The notes beneath the pieces are model-generated. The model was not told where the DNA came from. It was given only the letters and a program-made list of their open reading frames with translations, and did no database searches. Shown piece by piece: positions 1-7,747 of a DNA stretch of 64,000 nucleotides. Origin of the DNA: VRUE01 sp963840565 (GTDB lineage: Bacteria; Actinomycetota; Thermoleophilia; Solirubrobacterales; 70-9); the NCBI GenBank assembly GCA_963840565.1, contig CAWIZH010000002.1, forward strand, positions 1,116,001-1,180,000, in the 5' to 3' direction. Numbering within the stretch: position 1 is the stretch's first letter; each line of letters opens with the position of its first letter. The translations under genes and the position numbers were made by a program.

Positions 1-19
1 ATACCGGGAGGAAGTCCAA

Positions 20-1372
20 GTGACCACCAGCACCGACACCGAGCGGAACGCGAGCGTCGCCGAGCGCGGCATGGGTTTCGGCCTGCGCCAGCTCAACCGC
101 CTCGCCGGCTCTGACCTGCTCGACCGAATCCGCCTGCGCAAGCAGGTCGAGCGCGCCCTCTTCCAGGGCACCAAGAACGGCTTCCGCTCGGCAACCGCCG
201 CCGGCCGCACCTTCAAGGCCGCTCAGCAGCTGGGCAAACCGGCGCGGCAGAAGAAGGGCAAATCCAAAGGCCTCTTCGACCTCGGCCCTGACGACGAGCA
301 GCAGATGTTCCAGGAGGCGGGCCGCGATTTCGCCGCGGCGAAGATCCGCCCTGCCGCCCACGACGCCGACGATGCCTGCGAGACGCCGGCCGAGCTGCTG
401 AACGAAGCCGCTGAGCTCGGGGTCAACATGCTCGGCGTCCCCGAGGAGCTCGGCGGCGTCATGCACGAGCAAGCCGCGGTGACCAGCGTGCTGATCGGCG
501 AGGCCCTCGCCAACGGCGACATGGGCATCGCCTACGCGGCGCTCTCCCCCGGCGCCGTCGCCACCGCGATCGGCCACTGGGGCAGCGCCGAGCAGGAGGC
601 CACATACCTGCCGGCCTTCACCGGCGAGGACGTCCCCGCCGCCGCACTGGCGATCCTCGAGCCGCGGCCGCTCTTCGACCCGCTGAAGCTGGAGACCACC
701 GCCAAGAAGAAGGGCGACGAGTGGATCCTCAAGGGGGCCAAGTCGCTGCTTGCCCGCGCCAAGGAGTGCGAGCTCTTCGTGATTGCCGCCGAGGCCGAGG
801 GAATCGGCCCGGCCCTGTTCGTGGTCGAGTCCGGCGCCAAAGGCCTCTCGGTCGAAGCGGAGCCGGCGATGGGCCTGCGGCCCGCCGCCACCGGTCGCCT
901 GCTGATCGAGAACGTCAAGCTGCCGGCCAGCGCCCTGCTCGGCGAGGACACGGCGAAGGCCGAGGACTACGTCGACTGCATCAACCGCTCGCGAGTCGCC
1001 TGGTGCGGACTCGCGACCGGCGCCGCCCAGGCCGTCCTCGACTACGTCATCCCCTACGTCAACGACCGCAAGGCCTTCGGCGAACCGATTTCCAACCGCC
1101 AGGGAGTCGCCTTCGGCGTCTCCGACATCGGCATCGAGAGCGAAGGGATGCGCCTCGCCACCTATCGGGCGGCCAGCCGCGCCGACCGCGGCGAGAAGTT
1201 CTCCCGCGAGGCGGCGATCGCCCGCCGGCTCTGCGCCGTCAAGGGAATGCAGATCGGCTCCGAAGGAGTGCAGCTGCTCGGCGGCCACGGCTTCGTCAAG
1301 GAGCACCCGGTCGAGCGCTGGTACCGAGACCTGCGAGCAGCGGGCGTGATGGAGGGCGCCCTGCTCGTCTAG
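20..1372 (+). CDS. acyl-CoA dehydrogenase family protein, atypical
   Basis: 450 aa. Residues from about 90 onward follow the acyl-CoA dehydrogenase fold: an N-terminal helical part (DDEQQMFQEAGRDFAA), a middle beta domain and a C-terminal helical domain ending in the signature around GGHGFVKEHPVERWYRD. Such enzymes oxidise acyl-CoA at the alpha-beta bond with FAD. The position of the usual catalytic Glu (EGT) is present as MEGALLV, but the protein stops there, about 15 residues earlier than usual, and it has a basic N-terminal extension of about 90 residues. GTG start chosen because GGGAGGAAG lies 5 bases upstream. A second family member follows after 32 bp, so the pair may form a heteromer. 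Confidence 0.85.
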   Translation: MTTSTDTERNASVAERGMGFGLRQLNRLAGSDLLDRIRLRKQVERALFQGTKNGFRSATAAGRTFKAAQQLGKPARQKKGKSKGLFDLGPDDEQQMFQEAGRDFAAAKIRPAAHDADDACETPAELLNEAAELGVNMLGVPEELGGVMHEQAAVTSVLIGEALANGDMGIAYAALSPGAVATAIGHWGSAEQEATYLPAFTGEDVPAAALAILEPRPLFDPLKLETTAKKKGDEWILKGAKSLLARAKECELFVIAAEAEGIGPALFVVESGAKGLSVEAEPAMGLRPAATGRLLIENVKLPASALLGEDTAKAEDYVDCINRSRVAWCGLATGAAQAVLDYVIPYVNDRKAFGEPISNRQGVAFGVSDIGIESEGMRLATYRAASRADRGEKFSREAAIARRLCAVKGMQIGSEGVQLLGGHGFVKEHPVERWYRDLRAAGVMEGALLV

Positions 1373-1404
1373 GCGACCGCCGAGACTCGAAGCGAAAGGC
1401 AACG

Positions 1405-2610
1405 ATGATCAATCTCGAGATACCCAAGAAGTTCAAGCCACTGGCCACGCAGGCCAACCAGGTCGCGACCGAGGTCTTCCGGCCGATCTCGCGCAAGTAC
1501 GACGAGGCCGAGCACTCCTACCCGAAAGAGCTCGACATGCTGGCGTCGCTGATCGACGGCATGAACGAGGGCTCCGACATCGGCGGCGCCGGTGCCGCCG
1601 GCGTGCGCCGCGAGAAGAGCGACGACGGCGAGAACCGCAACGGCTCCAACCTCTCGACCGTGCTCGGCATCATCGAGCTCTGCTGGGGCGACGTCGGTCT
1701 GCTGCTCTCGATGCCGCGGCAGGGCCTTGGCAACTCGGCAATCGCCTCGGTGGCAACCGAGGCGCAGCTGGAGCAGTACGGCGGCAAGTGGGCGGCGATG
1801 GCGATCACCGAGCCGGAAGCCGGCTCGGACTCGGCGGCGATCCGCACCACGGCGGAGCTCGACGGCGACGAATACGTGCTCAACGGCGAGAAGATCTTCG
1901 TCACCTCGGGCGACCGCGCCGACCTGATCGTGGTCTGGGCCTCACTCGACCGCTCGAAAGGGCGGGCGGCGATCAAGTCGTTCATCGTCGAGCGCGACAA
2001 CCCCGGCCTGAAGCTGGACCGGCTCGAGCACAAGCTCGGCATCCGCGCCTCCGACACCGCCAACTTCACCCTGCAGGACTGCCGGGTGCCAAAAGAAGCG
2101 CTGCTCGGCGACCCGGACGTGAAGGAGAAGGGCTTCGCCGGGGTGATGGAAACGTTCGACAACACCCGCCCGCTGGTCGCGGCGATGGCGGTCGGCGTTG
2201 CTCGCGCGGCTCTCGAAGAGACCCGCAAGCAGCTGAAGAAAGCCGGGGTCGAGGTCGACTACGACACCCCCGCCCTCTCCCAGCACGCCGCCGCTGCACG
2301 CTTCTTGGAAATGGAGGCGGATTACGAGGCCTCCTGGCTGCTGACCCTGCAGGCCGCCTGGATGGCCGACAACAGCAAGCCCAACTCGCTGCAGGCCTCA
2401 ATGGCCAAGGCCAAGGCGGGGCGCACGTGTGTTGACGTTGCGCTCGGCTGCGTTGAGCTCTGCGGGAGCGTCGGTTATGGCGAGAACGAGCTGCTTGAGA
2501 AGTGGGCTCGGGATGCCAAGATCCTCGATCTGTTTGAGGGGACCCAGCAGATTCAGTTGTTGATTGTTGCTCGGCAGTTGTTGGGGAAGAGCTCTAGCGA
2601 ACTGCGGTAG
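1405..2610 (+). CDS. acyl-CoA dehydrogenase
   Basis: 401 aa, normal family length. Visible are the FAD/substrate-binding middle domain (MAITEPEAGSDSAAIRTTA, then LNGEKIFVTSG) and the C-terminal FEGTQQIQ motif that holds the catalytic glutamate. The frame is open far upstream (from 721), but that part is antisense-quality sequence overlapping the previous gene; the ATG at 1405 begins right before family homology (MINLEIPKKF). It follows the first dehydrogenase by 32 bp and precedes an acyl-CoA synthetase on the same strand, so a fatty-acid or related acyl catabolic operon is likely. The exact substrate cannot be read from sequence. Confidence 0.92.
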   Translation: MINLEIPKKFKPLATQANQVATEVFRPISRKYDEAEHSYPKELDMLASLIDGMNEGSDIGGAGAAGVRREKSDDGENRNGSNLSTVLGIIELCWGDVGLLLSMPRQGLGNSAIASVATEAQLEQYGGKWAAMAITEPEAGSDSAAIRTTAELDGDEYVLNGEKIFVTSGDRADLIVVWASLDRSKGRAAIKSFIVERDNPGLKLDRLEHKLGIRASDTANFTLQDCRVPKEALLGDPDVKEKGFAGVMETFDNTRPLVAAMAVGVARAALEETRKQLKKAGVEVDYDTPALSQHAAAARFLEMEADYEASWLLTLQAAWMADNSKPNSLQASMAKAKAGRTCVDVALGCVELCGSVGYGENELLEKWARDAKILDLFEGTQQIQLLIVARQLLGKSSSELR

Positions 2611-2616
2611 GTGGTG

Positions 2617-2718
2617 GGAGGGCCGGTGCCCCTCCCCCGGAGACCGTCGCGCAGCTGGGGCCGCCGCTTGGGTCCAGGCGTTGGCGCTGAGCCTCCGGGG
2701 GAGGGGCACCGGCCCTCC
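2617..2718. repeat. long inverted repeat, 26-bp perfect arms
   Basis: Arms at 2617-2642 and 2693-2718 are exact reverse complements, starting GGAGGGCCGGTGCC and separated by a 50-nt loop. It fills the gap between the dehydrogenase and synthetase genes, with GTGGTGG just left of it. There is no T-tract, so a classical terminator is not obvious. It resembles other repeats at 12368, 14710 and 62013. Confidence 0.85.
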
Positions 2719-2767
2719 TTCCCATGCTCAGCTCGCGGCATAGCTTCGTGAGGCAGACTGCCGGGCT

Positions 2768-4237
2768 GTGAACTTCATTGAGGATCTGATGGAACGGTCT
2801 CCGGCTTCGCGGCTTGGGATCGTCGCTATCGATAGCGACGGGAATCGCCGCGACTGGTTCTTCGGCGAATTGATCGCCTGCTCCGCTGGACTCTCGGGAG
2901 CTTTTGCTGCTCGCGGGGTGCGGAGAGGCGACGTTGTGATGACCCTGGTCGGCAACCGCGCCGAGTGGGTGCTCTCGCTGCTTGCCTGCTGGCGGATGGG
3001 CGCCGTGGCCCTGCCCTGCAGCACGCAGTTGCGGCGGCAGGACCTGGCGCTGCGGGTGGCTGCCGCTGACCCGAAGCTCTGTGTTGGTGAGGACGGGTTG
3101 CTCGCTGAACTGCCTGACGGTGTTGAGACGATGACTATGGACGAGGTGGCCGCGGCACTCGACGAGGATCGGCCGCAGGAGACTCCGGCTGCGATCGAGG
3201 CGATGGGGGCTGAGGACCCGGCGTTGATCGTCTTTACCTCTGGCACCACGGGTGAGCCGCGCGGTGTTGTGCATGCCTACCGCTACTTGCTCGGTCAGCA
3301 GGGCCAGGCGGAGCATTGGTTTGGCTCGCGCAAGGGTGAGCTGGCCTGGTGCACTACCGCTACTGGGTGGTCTAAGTCGGCTCGCAACGTCTTCCTTGCT
3401 CCGTGGCTGACCGGCGCTGCAGCAGTGATCCACGACGGGCGCTTCGATCCGGCTGAGCGGCTCGATTTTGCCGAGGCGCTCGGGGTAAATGTGCTCTGCC
3501 AGGCGCCGACCGAGTATCGGATGCTGGCCAAGCGCACCGCCCTGCGCCCCCTCCCCTCCCTGCGCCGCATGGTCTCGGCCGGCGAGCCGCTCGAGGCGGA
3601 GACGATCGCCGCTTTCCGCGAGGCGACCGGGCTCGAGACGGCCGACGGCTATGGCCAGACCGAGACCGGACACATCAGCGGCAACCACGTCGGCGTGCCG
3701 ATACGCCATGGCTCGATGGGCAAGCCCCTGCCCGGCCTCGAGATTCGCCTGGTCCCGCCGGAGGGATCCGAAGCCAACTCAGCGAGCGGCGAACTCCAGC
3801 TGCGCGCCGCCTCCTCCCCCACCTTCTTCTCGCGCTACCTCGACGGCGAGCGCTTCGAGGGCGAGTGGTGGCCGACCGGGGACCTGGTCCGCGAAGACGA
3901 GGGCGGCTACCTCTACTTCGAAGGCCGCGACGACGACATCATCCTTTCCTCCGGCTACCGGATCGGGCCCTTCGAGGTCGAGTCCGCCCTGCTCTCCCAC
4001 CCCGACGTCGCCGAAGCGGCCGCGGTCGCCGCCCCCGACCCTGAGCGCGGCGCCGTCGTGCGGGCGATCGTCGTGCCGCGCGATCGCCTTCCCAGCGAGG
4101 AGCTGGCCCGCGAGCTGCAGGAGCACTGCAAGCGCGAAACCGCCCCCTACAAGTTCCCCCGCATCGTCGAGTTCGCGGCGGAGCTGCCGAAGACGACCAG
4201 CGGCAAGATCAAGCGGGCCCAGCTGCGACAGGGGTAA
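2768..4237 (+). CDS. acyl-CoA synthetase (AMP-forming)
   Basis: 489 aa ANL-superfamily enzyme that activates a carboxylic acid to acyl-AMP and then acyl-CoA. Core motifs are in order: the P-loop-like FTSGTTGEPRG, the DGYGQTE adenine/substrate motif, TGDLVREDEGGY with the aspartate that binds ATP ribose, the hinge region GRDDDIILSSGYRIGP, and the C-terminal PKTTSGKIKR with the catalytic lysine. Length and motifs fit the medium-chain/AcsM-like branch. GTG start at 2768 gives MNFIEDLMER. Together with the two upstream dehydrogenases it would feed acyl-CoA into beta-oxidation. Confidence 0.9.
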   Translation: MNFIEDLMERSPASRLGIVAIDSDGNRRDWFFGELIACSAGLSGAFAARGVRRGDVVMTLVGNRAEWVLSLLACWRMGAVALPCSTQLRRQDLALRVAAADPKLCVGEDGLLAELPDGVETMTMDEVAAALDEDRPQETPAAIEAMGAEDPALIVFTSGTTGEPRGVVHAYRYLLGQQGQAEHWFGSRKGELAWCTTATGWSKSARNVFLAPWLTGAAAVIHDGRFDPAERLDFAEALGVNVLCQAPTEYRMLAKRTALRPLPSLRRMVSAGEPLEAETIAAFREATGLETADGYGQTETGHISGNHVGVPIRHGSMGKPLPGLEIRLVPPEGSEANSASGELQLRAASSPTFFSRYLDGERFEGEWWPTGDLVREDEGGYLYFEGRDDDIILSSGYRIGPFEVESALLSHPDVAEAAAVAAPDPERGAVVRAIVVPRDRLPSEELARELQEHCKRETAPYKFPRIVEFAAELPKTTSGKIKRAQLRQG

Positions 4238-4246
4238 CCTGGGCTT

Positions 4247-4762
4247 ATGGCCATCAACAGCGAGGCAGCCGACACCGCCAGTGTCGCCCGTGGCTACTTC
4301 GAAGCTGTCGGCAGGCGCGACCTCGACGCGATGACGGCCTTCTACAAGCCGGGTGGGACGGGCGAGATCTACGGCCTGGTCGAGCTCGAGGTCCCTCACT
4401 CCTACCGAGCCTGGTTCGGCAACCTCTTCCAGGCCTTCCCTGACTTCAAGCTCGAGATCATCGAGGTGGTCTCTGCCGGTGAGAAGGCAGCGGTGCGCTG
4501 GCGTGCGACCGGCGTCTTCGACGGCACGGCGAGGTTCGAAGGGCTCGACCCCAATGGCGCCCGCATCGAAGTTCAGGGCTGTGACGTCTTGACCGTCCGC
4601 GACGGCCTGATCGAGCGCAACGACGCCTACATGAACGGAGCGGAAATGGCGCGTCAGCTTGGCGCCCTGCCGCCCGCCAACTCGGCGCCGGAGCGGATGC
4701 TGATGGGCGCCCTCAACCTGAAGACGCGCCTGGTCAAGGCCCTCCGCGAGCGCCGCCGCTGA
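4247..4762 (+). CDS. SnoaL-like / NTF2-fold protein
   Basis: 171 aa. The first 130 residues match the SnoaL-like ester cyclase pattern: VARGYFEAVGRRDLDAMTAF, a buried hydrophobic strand LEIIEVVSAGEKAAVRWR, and DGTARFEGLDPNGARIEVQG. These proteins form an alpha+beta barrel with a small-molecule pocket; many are enzymes, many have no assigned reaction. It starts 9 bp after the acyl-CoA synthetase, so it is probably co-transcribed. The last 30 residues are a basic tail not typical of the family. Function not assigned. Confidence 0.75.
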   Translation: MAINSEAADTASVARGYFEAVGRRDLDAMTAFYKPGGTGEIYGLVELEVPHSYRAWFGNLFQAFPDFKLEIIEVVSAGEKAAVRWRATGVFDGTARFEGLDPNGARIEVQGCDVLTVRDGLIERNDAYMNGAEMARQLGALPPANSAPERMLMGALNLKTRLVKALRERRR

Positions 4763-4794
4763 GACCGGCGGCGACCCCCGGCTAGGCTTGGACC

Positions 4795-6156
4795 GTGGAG
4801 GAGATCGACCGCAAGCGGATCGCCGCCCTGACCGAGGCCCAGCAGGAGCGGTTCCGCAACAACACCGGTGCCTCGGCGAAGACCTACGAGCGCGCGGTCA
4901 AGGTGATGCCGAACGGTGTCCCCTCCTCCTTCCAGGAGAACGACCCTTGGCCGATCTACATCGTGCGCGGCCAGGGCAGCCGGGTCTGGGACGTCGATGG
5001 CAACGAATACACCGACTTCCACAACGGCTTCGGCGTGATGGCGATCGGCCACGCCAACCCGACAGTTGGCGCCGCGGTGAAGGCGCGAATCGACGACGGC
5101 ACCCACTTCGCCGCGCCCACCGACGGCTCGATCGCCGTCGCCGAGGAGCTGACCCGGCGCTTCGGCCTGCCCCAGTGGCGCTTCAACAACTCCGGCACCG
5201 AGGCGACGATGGACGCCGTCCACCTCGCCCGCGGCGCCACCGGCCGCGACACGCTGCTCAAGATCGAGGGCTCCTACCACGGCCACCACGACTCGGTGAT
5301 GGTCTCGGTCTACCCGCCGCTGGAGGCGCTCGGCGCCCGCGACGACCCGGTCAGCGTCCCCTACGGCGGCGGCACACCGCGCGCTCTGACCGAGCTGACC
5401 CGCGCCGTCCCCTTCAACGACGCCGAGGCGCTGGAGAGCGTGCTGGAGAAGATCGGCGACCAGGTCGCCGGGCTGATCATGGAGCCGGCGATGATGAACA
5501 TCAACATCATCCCGCCGCGCGAGGGCTACCTCGAGCGGGTGCGCGAGCTGACCGCCAAGCACGGCGTCAAGCTGATCTTCGACGAGGTCAAGACCGGCGC
5601 GACGATCTCGGCCGGCGGCGCCACCGCGCGCTTCGGCGTCGTCCCCGACATGATCACCCTGGCCAAGGCCAGCTGCGGCGGCTACCCGGGTGGTGCAATC
5701 GGGATGAGCGCGGAGCTGGCGGCGATCGTCGCCGACGGCACGGTCAAGCAGTACGGAACCTTCAACGGCAACCCGCTGGTGATGGCGGCGGCGCAGGCGA
5801 CGCTGACCGAAGTCCTCACCGACGACGTCTACGCGCGCTTCGAGGCGACCAACCGCCGCTTGCTCGACGGCTGCCAGCAAATCATCGACGGCTACGACCT
5901 CCCCGCCTACACCGAGGGTCTCGGCGCCAAGGGCTGCGTCGTCTTCTCGCCGACGCGGATGTACGAGTACCGCGACTACTTGACCAAGGTCGATGAAGGC
6001 CTGTCGACATTGGCCTGGCTTTACCACATGAACCACGGCATCTTCATGACTCCCGGGGTCGAGGAGGAGTGGACCCTCTCGATCGCCCACAGCGACGAGG
6101 ACCTGCAGCGCTACCTCGACGCCTTCGAGACCTTCGCCCGCGACGTCACCGCATAA
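4795..6156 (+). CDS. class III aminotransferase, glutamate-1-semialdehyde aminomutase-like
   Basis: 453 aa PLP-dependent fold-type I enzyme. Visible are the N-terminal VMPNGVPSSFQENDPWP segment typical of the GSAM branch, the PLP phosphate contact NNSGTEATMDAVHLAR, the GSYHGHHDSVM loop, the aspartate in FDEVKTG and the Schiff-base lysine in LAKASCGGYPGGAIG. GTG start at 4795. The genuine HemL usually has LGKVIGGGLP around the lysine; this variant and the lack of heme genes nearby suggest a catabolic or secondary-metabolism paralogue rather than HemL itself. Confidence 0.82.
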   Translation: MEEIDRKRIAALTEAQQERFRNNTGASAKTYERAVKVMPNGVPSSFQENDPWPIYIVRGQGSRVWDVDGNEYTDFHNGFGVMAIGHANPTVGAAVKARIDDGTHFAAPTDGSIAVAEELTRRFGLPQWRFNNSGTEATMDAVHLARGATGRDTLLKIEGSYHGHHDSVMVSVYPPLEALGARDDPVSVPYGGGTPRALTELTRAVPFNDAEALESVLEKIGDQVAGLIMEPAMMNINIIPPREGYLERVRELTAKHGVKLIFDEVKTGATISAGGATARFGVVPDMITLAKASCGGYPGGAIGMSAELAAIVADGTVKQYGTFNGNPLVMAAAQATLTEVLTDDVYARFEATNRRLLDGCQQIIDGYDLPAYTEGLGAKGCVVFSPTRMYEYRDYLTKVDEGLSTLAWLYHMNHGIFMTPGVEEEWTLSIAHSDEDLQRYLDAFETFARDVTA

Positions 6157-6159
6157 CCA

Positions 6160-6212
6160 CGGCCGACGGGCCTGAAACGTCCACCATGTGGACGTTTCAG
6201 GCCCGTCGGCGG
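6160..6212. terminator. 23-bp perfect hairpin between convergent genes
   Basis: Arms at 6162-6182 and 6190-6210 (GCCGACGGGCCTG...) pair perfectly, and pairing continues two more bases to leave a 3-base loop, CAT. It sits exactly between the convergent aminotransferase and GGDEF/EAL genes. There is no U-tract on either side, so it is best read as a bidirectional stem terminator or transcript-end structure. Confidence 0.7.
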
Positions 6213-6215
6213 GGT

Positions 6216-7616
6216 TTAGAGCAGCTCGGCGACGTCGACGGGGCGGCCGAGGTGGTAGCCCTGGGCCATGTCGACGCCGTATTCGCGCAGCATCTGCGCC
6301 GTGATGTCGTCCTGGACGTACTCGGCGATCGTCGTCTTGCCCAGCCCGCGGGCGATCTGCACGATCGCCTGGACGGTGAGCTGGTCGGCGTCGCTGTTGG
6401 GCATGTCGCTGATGAACGAGCCGTCGATCTTGATCAGGTCGAAGGGGATCTGCTTCAGGTAGTGGAAAGGGCCGAAGCCGGCGCCGTAGTCGTCGATCGC
6501 CACCTGACAACCAAACTCGGTGAGGCGGTCGGCAAAGCCCCCGGCCGCCTCGTAATCGTGGACCCGCGCCGTCTCGGTGATCTCAAAGGTGCAGCGGGCC
6601 GGATCGGCCTCGCCTTCGTCGAGGCGGCGCTCGATGAATTCGAGCACCGAGAGGTCGGCGACCGAGGCACCGGAGAGGTTGACGTGCAGCGAGACGGGCT
6701 TGCCTTCCTGCTCGCGCGAGGCGAGCAGCTCGAGCGCGCGGACGACGACCCAGCGGTCAAGCTCCTGGACCATTCCGGAGCGCTCCGCCGTCTCGATGAA
6801 GGAAGCAGCGGGCAGCAGCTCGCCGTTGTCGCCGGTCATCCGCAGCAGCAGCTCGTAGCGCTCGATCCCACCCGAGGCGAGGCTGCGGATCGGCTGCGTG
6901 TGAAGGCTGAGGCGGTCGTTGGTCAGCGCGTCGCGAATCCGCGCCGTCGTCGTCTGCCGGCGCTGGTGGTTGCGCTTCGGCTCGTCGGGGTCCTGGAAGA
7001 GGGCAATCTGGTTGCGCCCGTCCTCCTTGGCTCGGTACATCGCCTGGTCGGCCGCGAGCAGAACCGCCTCGGCGCCGATCCCGCGCTCGCCACCGAACAT
7101 CGTGATGCCGACGCTGATCGTGGCCGTCGCGGCGGTGTCGGGGGCGACGCTCTCGGCGACCTGGGCGCGCAGGTCCTCGCCGAGGTGCAACGCGCCCGTG
7201 GTGTCAGTCTGCGGCATCAGCACCGCGAACTCATCGCCGGAGAGGCGGGCGACGATGTCCGTTGTCCGCACCCGTTCGCGCATGATCCCGGCGACGCGGC
7301 GGATCAGCTGGTCGCCGGCGTGGTGGCCGTGCGAGTCGTTGACCGCCTTGAGGCCGTCGATGTCGATGATCATCACCGCGCCCTGGCCGCCGTAGCGGGC
7401 GCTGAAGGAGACGTACTGGTCCAGCTCGGAGCGGAAGCGGCGGCGATCGAGCAGGCCCGTGAGCGCGTCGTGGTCGGCGATGTAGCGGAGCTGGGCCTCG
7501 GTCTTGGCGGCGTGCGCAAGCGCATCGTCGATGACCTGGCGATCCTCCGGATCGAGCTTGGCGAGCACCGACTCAATCGCCGAATCGCTTTGGATTGGAG
7601 GCTTTTCGCTACTCAC
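6216..7616 (-). CDS. GGDEF-EAL cyclic-di-GMP protein
   Basis: 466 aa cytosolic protein with a short N-terminal helix, a GGDEF domain (about residues 50-205) and an EAL domain (about 225-466). The GGDEF active loop reads SGDEF, a change often compatible with activity, preceded by DHDALTGLLDRRRF. The EAL signature is ELLLRM instead of EALLR, but NLSG, ETE-type, DDYGAGFG and KIDGSF motifs are kept, so phosphodiesterase activity remains possible. No sensor domain or membrane segment is visible. Divergent from the YyaL gene across a 131-bp gap. Confidence 0.9.
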   Translation of the reverse strand: MSSEKPPIQSDSAIESVLAKLDPEDRQVIDDALAHAAKTEAQLRYIADHDALTGLLDRRRFRSELDQYVSFSARYGGQGAVMIIDIDGLKAVNDSHGHHAGDQLIRRVAGIMRERVRTTDIVARLSGDEFAVLMPQTDTTGALHLGEDLRAQVAESVAPDTAATATISVGITMFGGERGIGAEAVLLAADQAMYRAKEDGRNQIALFQDPDEPKRNHQRRQTTTARIRDALTNDRLSLHTQPIRSLASGGIERYELLLRMTGDNGELLPAASFIETAERSGMVQELDRWVVVRALELLASREQEGKPVSLHVNLSGASVADLSVLEFIERRLDEGEADPARCTFEITETARVHDYEAAGGFADRLTEFGCQVAIDDYGAGFGPFHYLKQIPFDLIKIDGSFISDMPNSDADQLTVQAIVQIARGLGKTTIAEYVQDDITAQMLREYGVDMAQGYHLGRPVDVAELL

Positions 7617-7702
7617 TCCATGAAGTTAGAACTTTCCGCGGCCGTTCGGATCGGCCCCCACGCCTAGGACCTGAGATTGCATCCAAATTTCAGCTTTTCG
7701 AG

Positions 7703-7713
7703 CTAATCATTAG
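7703..7713. promoter_or_regulatory. palindrome in divergent promoter region
   Basis: CTAATCATTAG, an odd-centred 11-bp palindrome, lies in an AT-richer patch of the 131-bp gap between the divergent GGDEF/EAL and YyaL genes. Position fits an operator or promoter element; no regulator is assigned. Confidence 0.3.
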
Positions 7714-7747
7714 TGAGCGTCCAAGTGTCCGCGGGTAGTGTGAGGCC

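Noticed and set aside
721..1404. N-terminal extension of the second acyl-CoA dehydrogenase
   Set aside because: Overlaps the first dehydrogenase in another frame and reads as Arg/Pro-rich nonsense; the ATG at 1405 matches family starts.
4654..6510. 618-codon minus-strand open frame opposite the aminotransferase
   Set aside because: Arg/Asp/Val-rich antisense shadow caused by high third-position GC; the plus-strand gene has complete family motifs.
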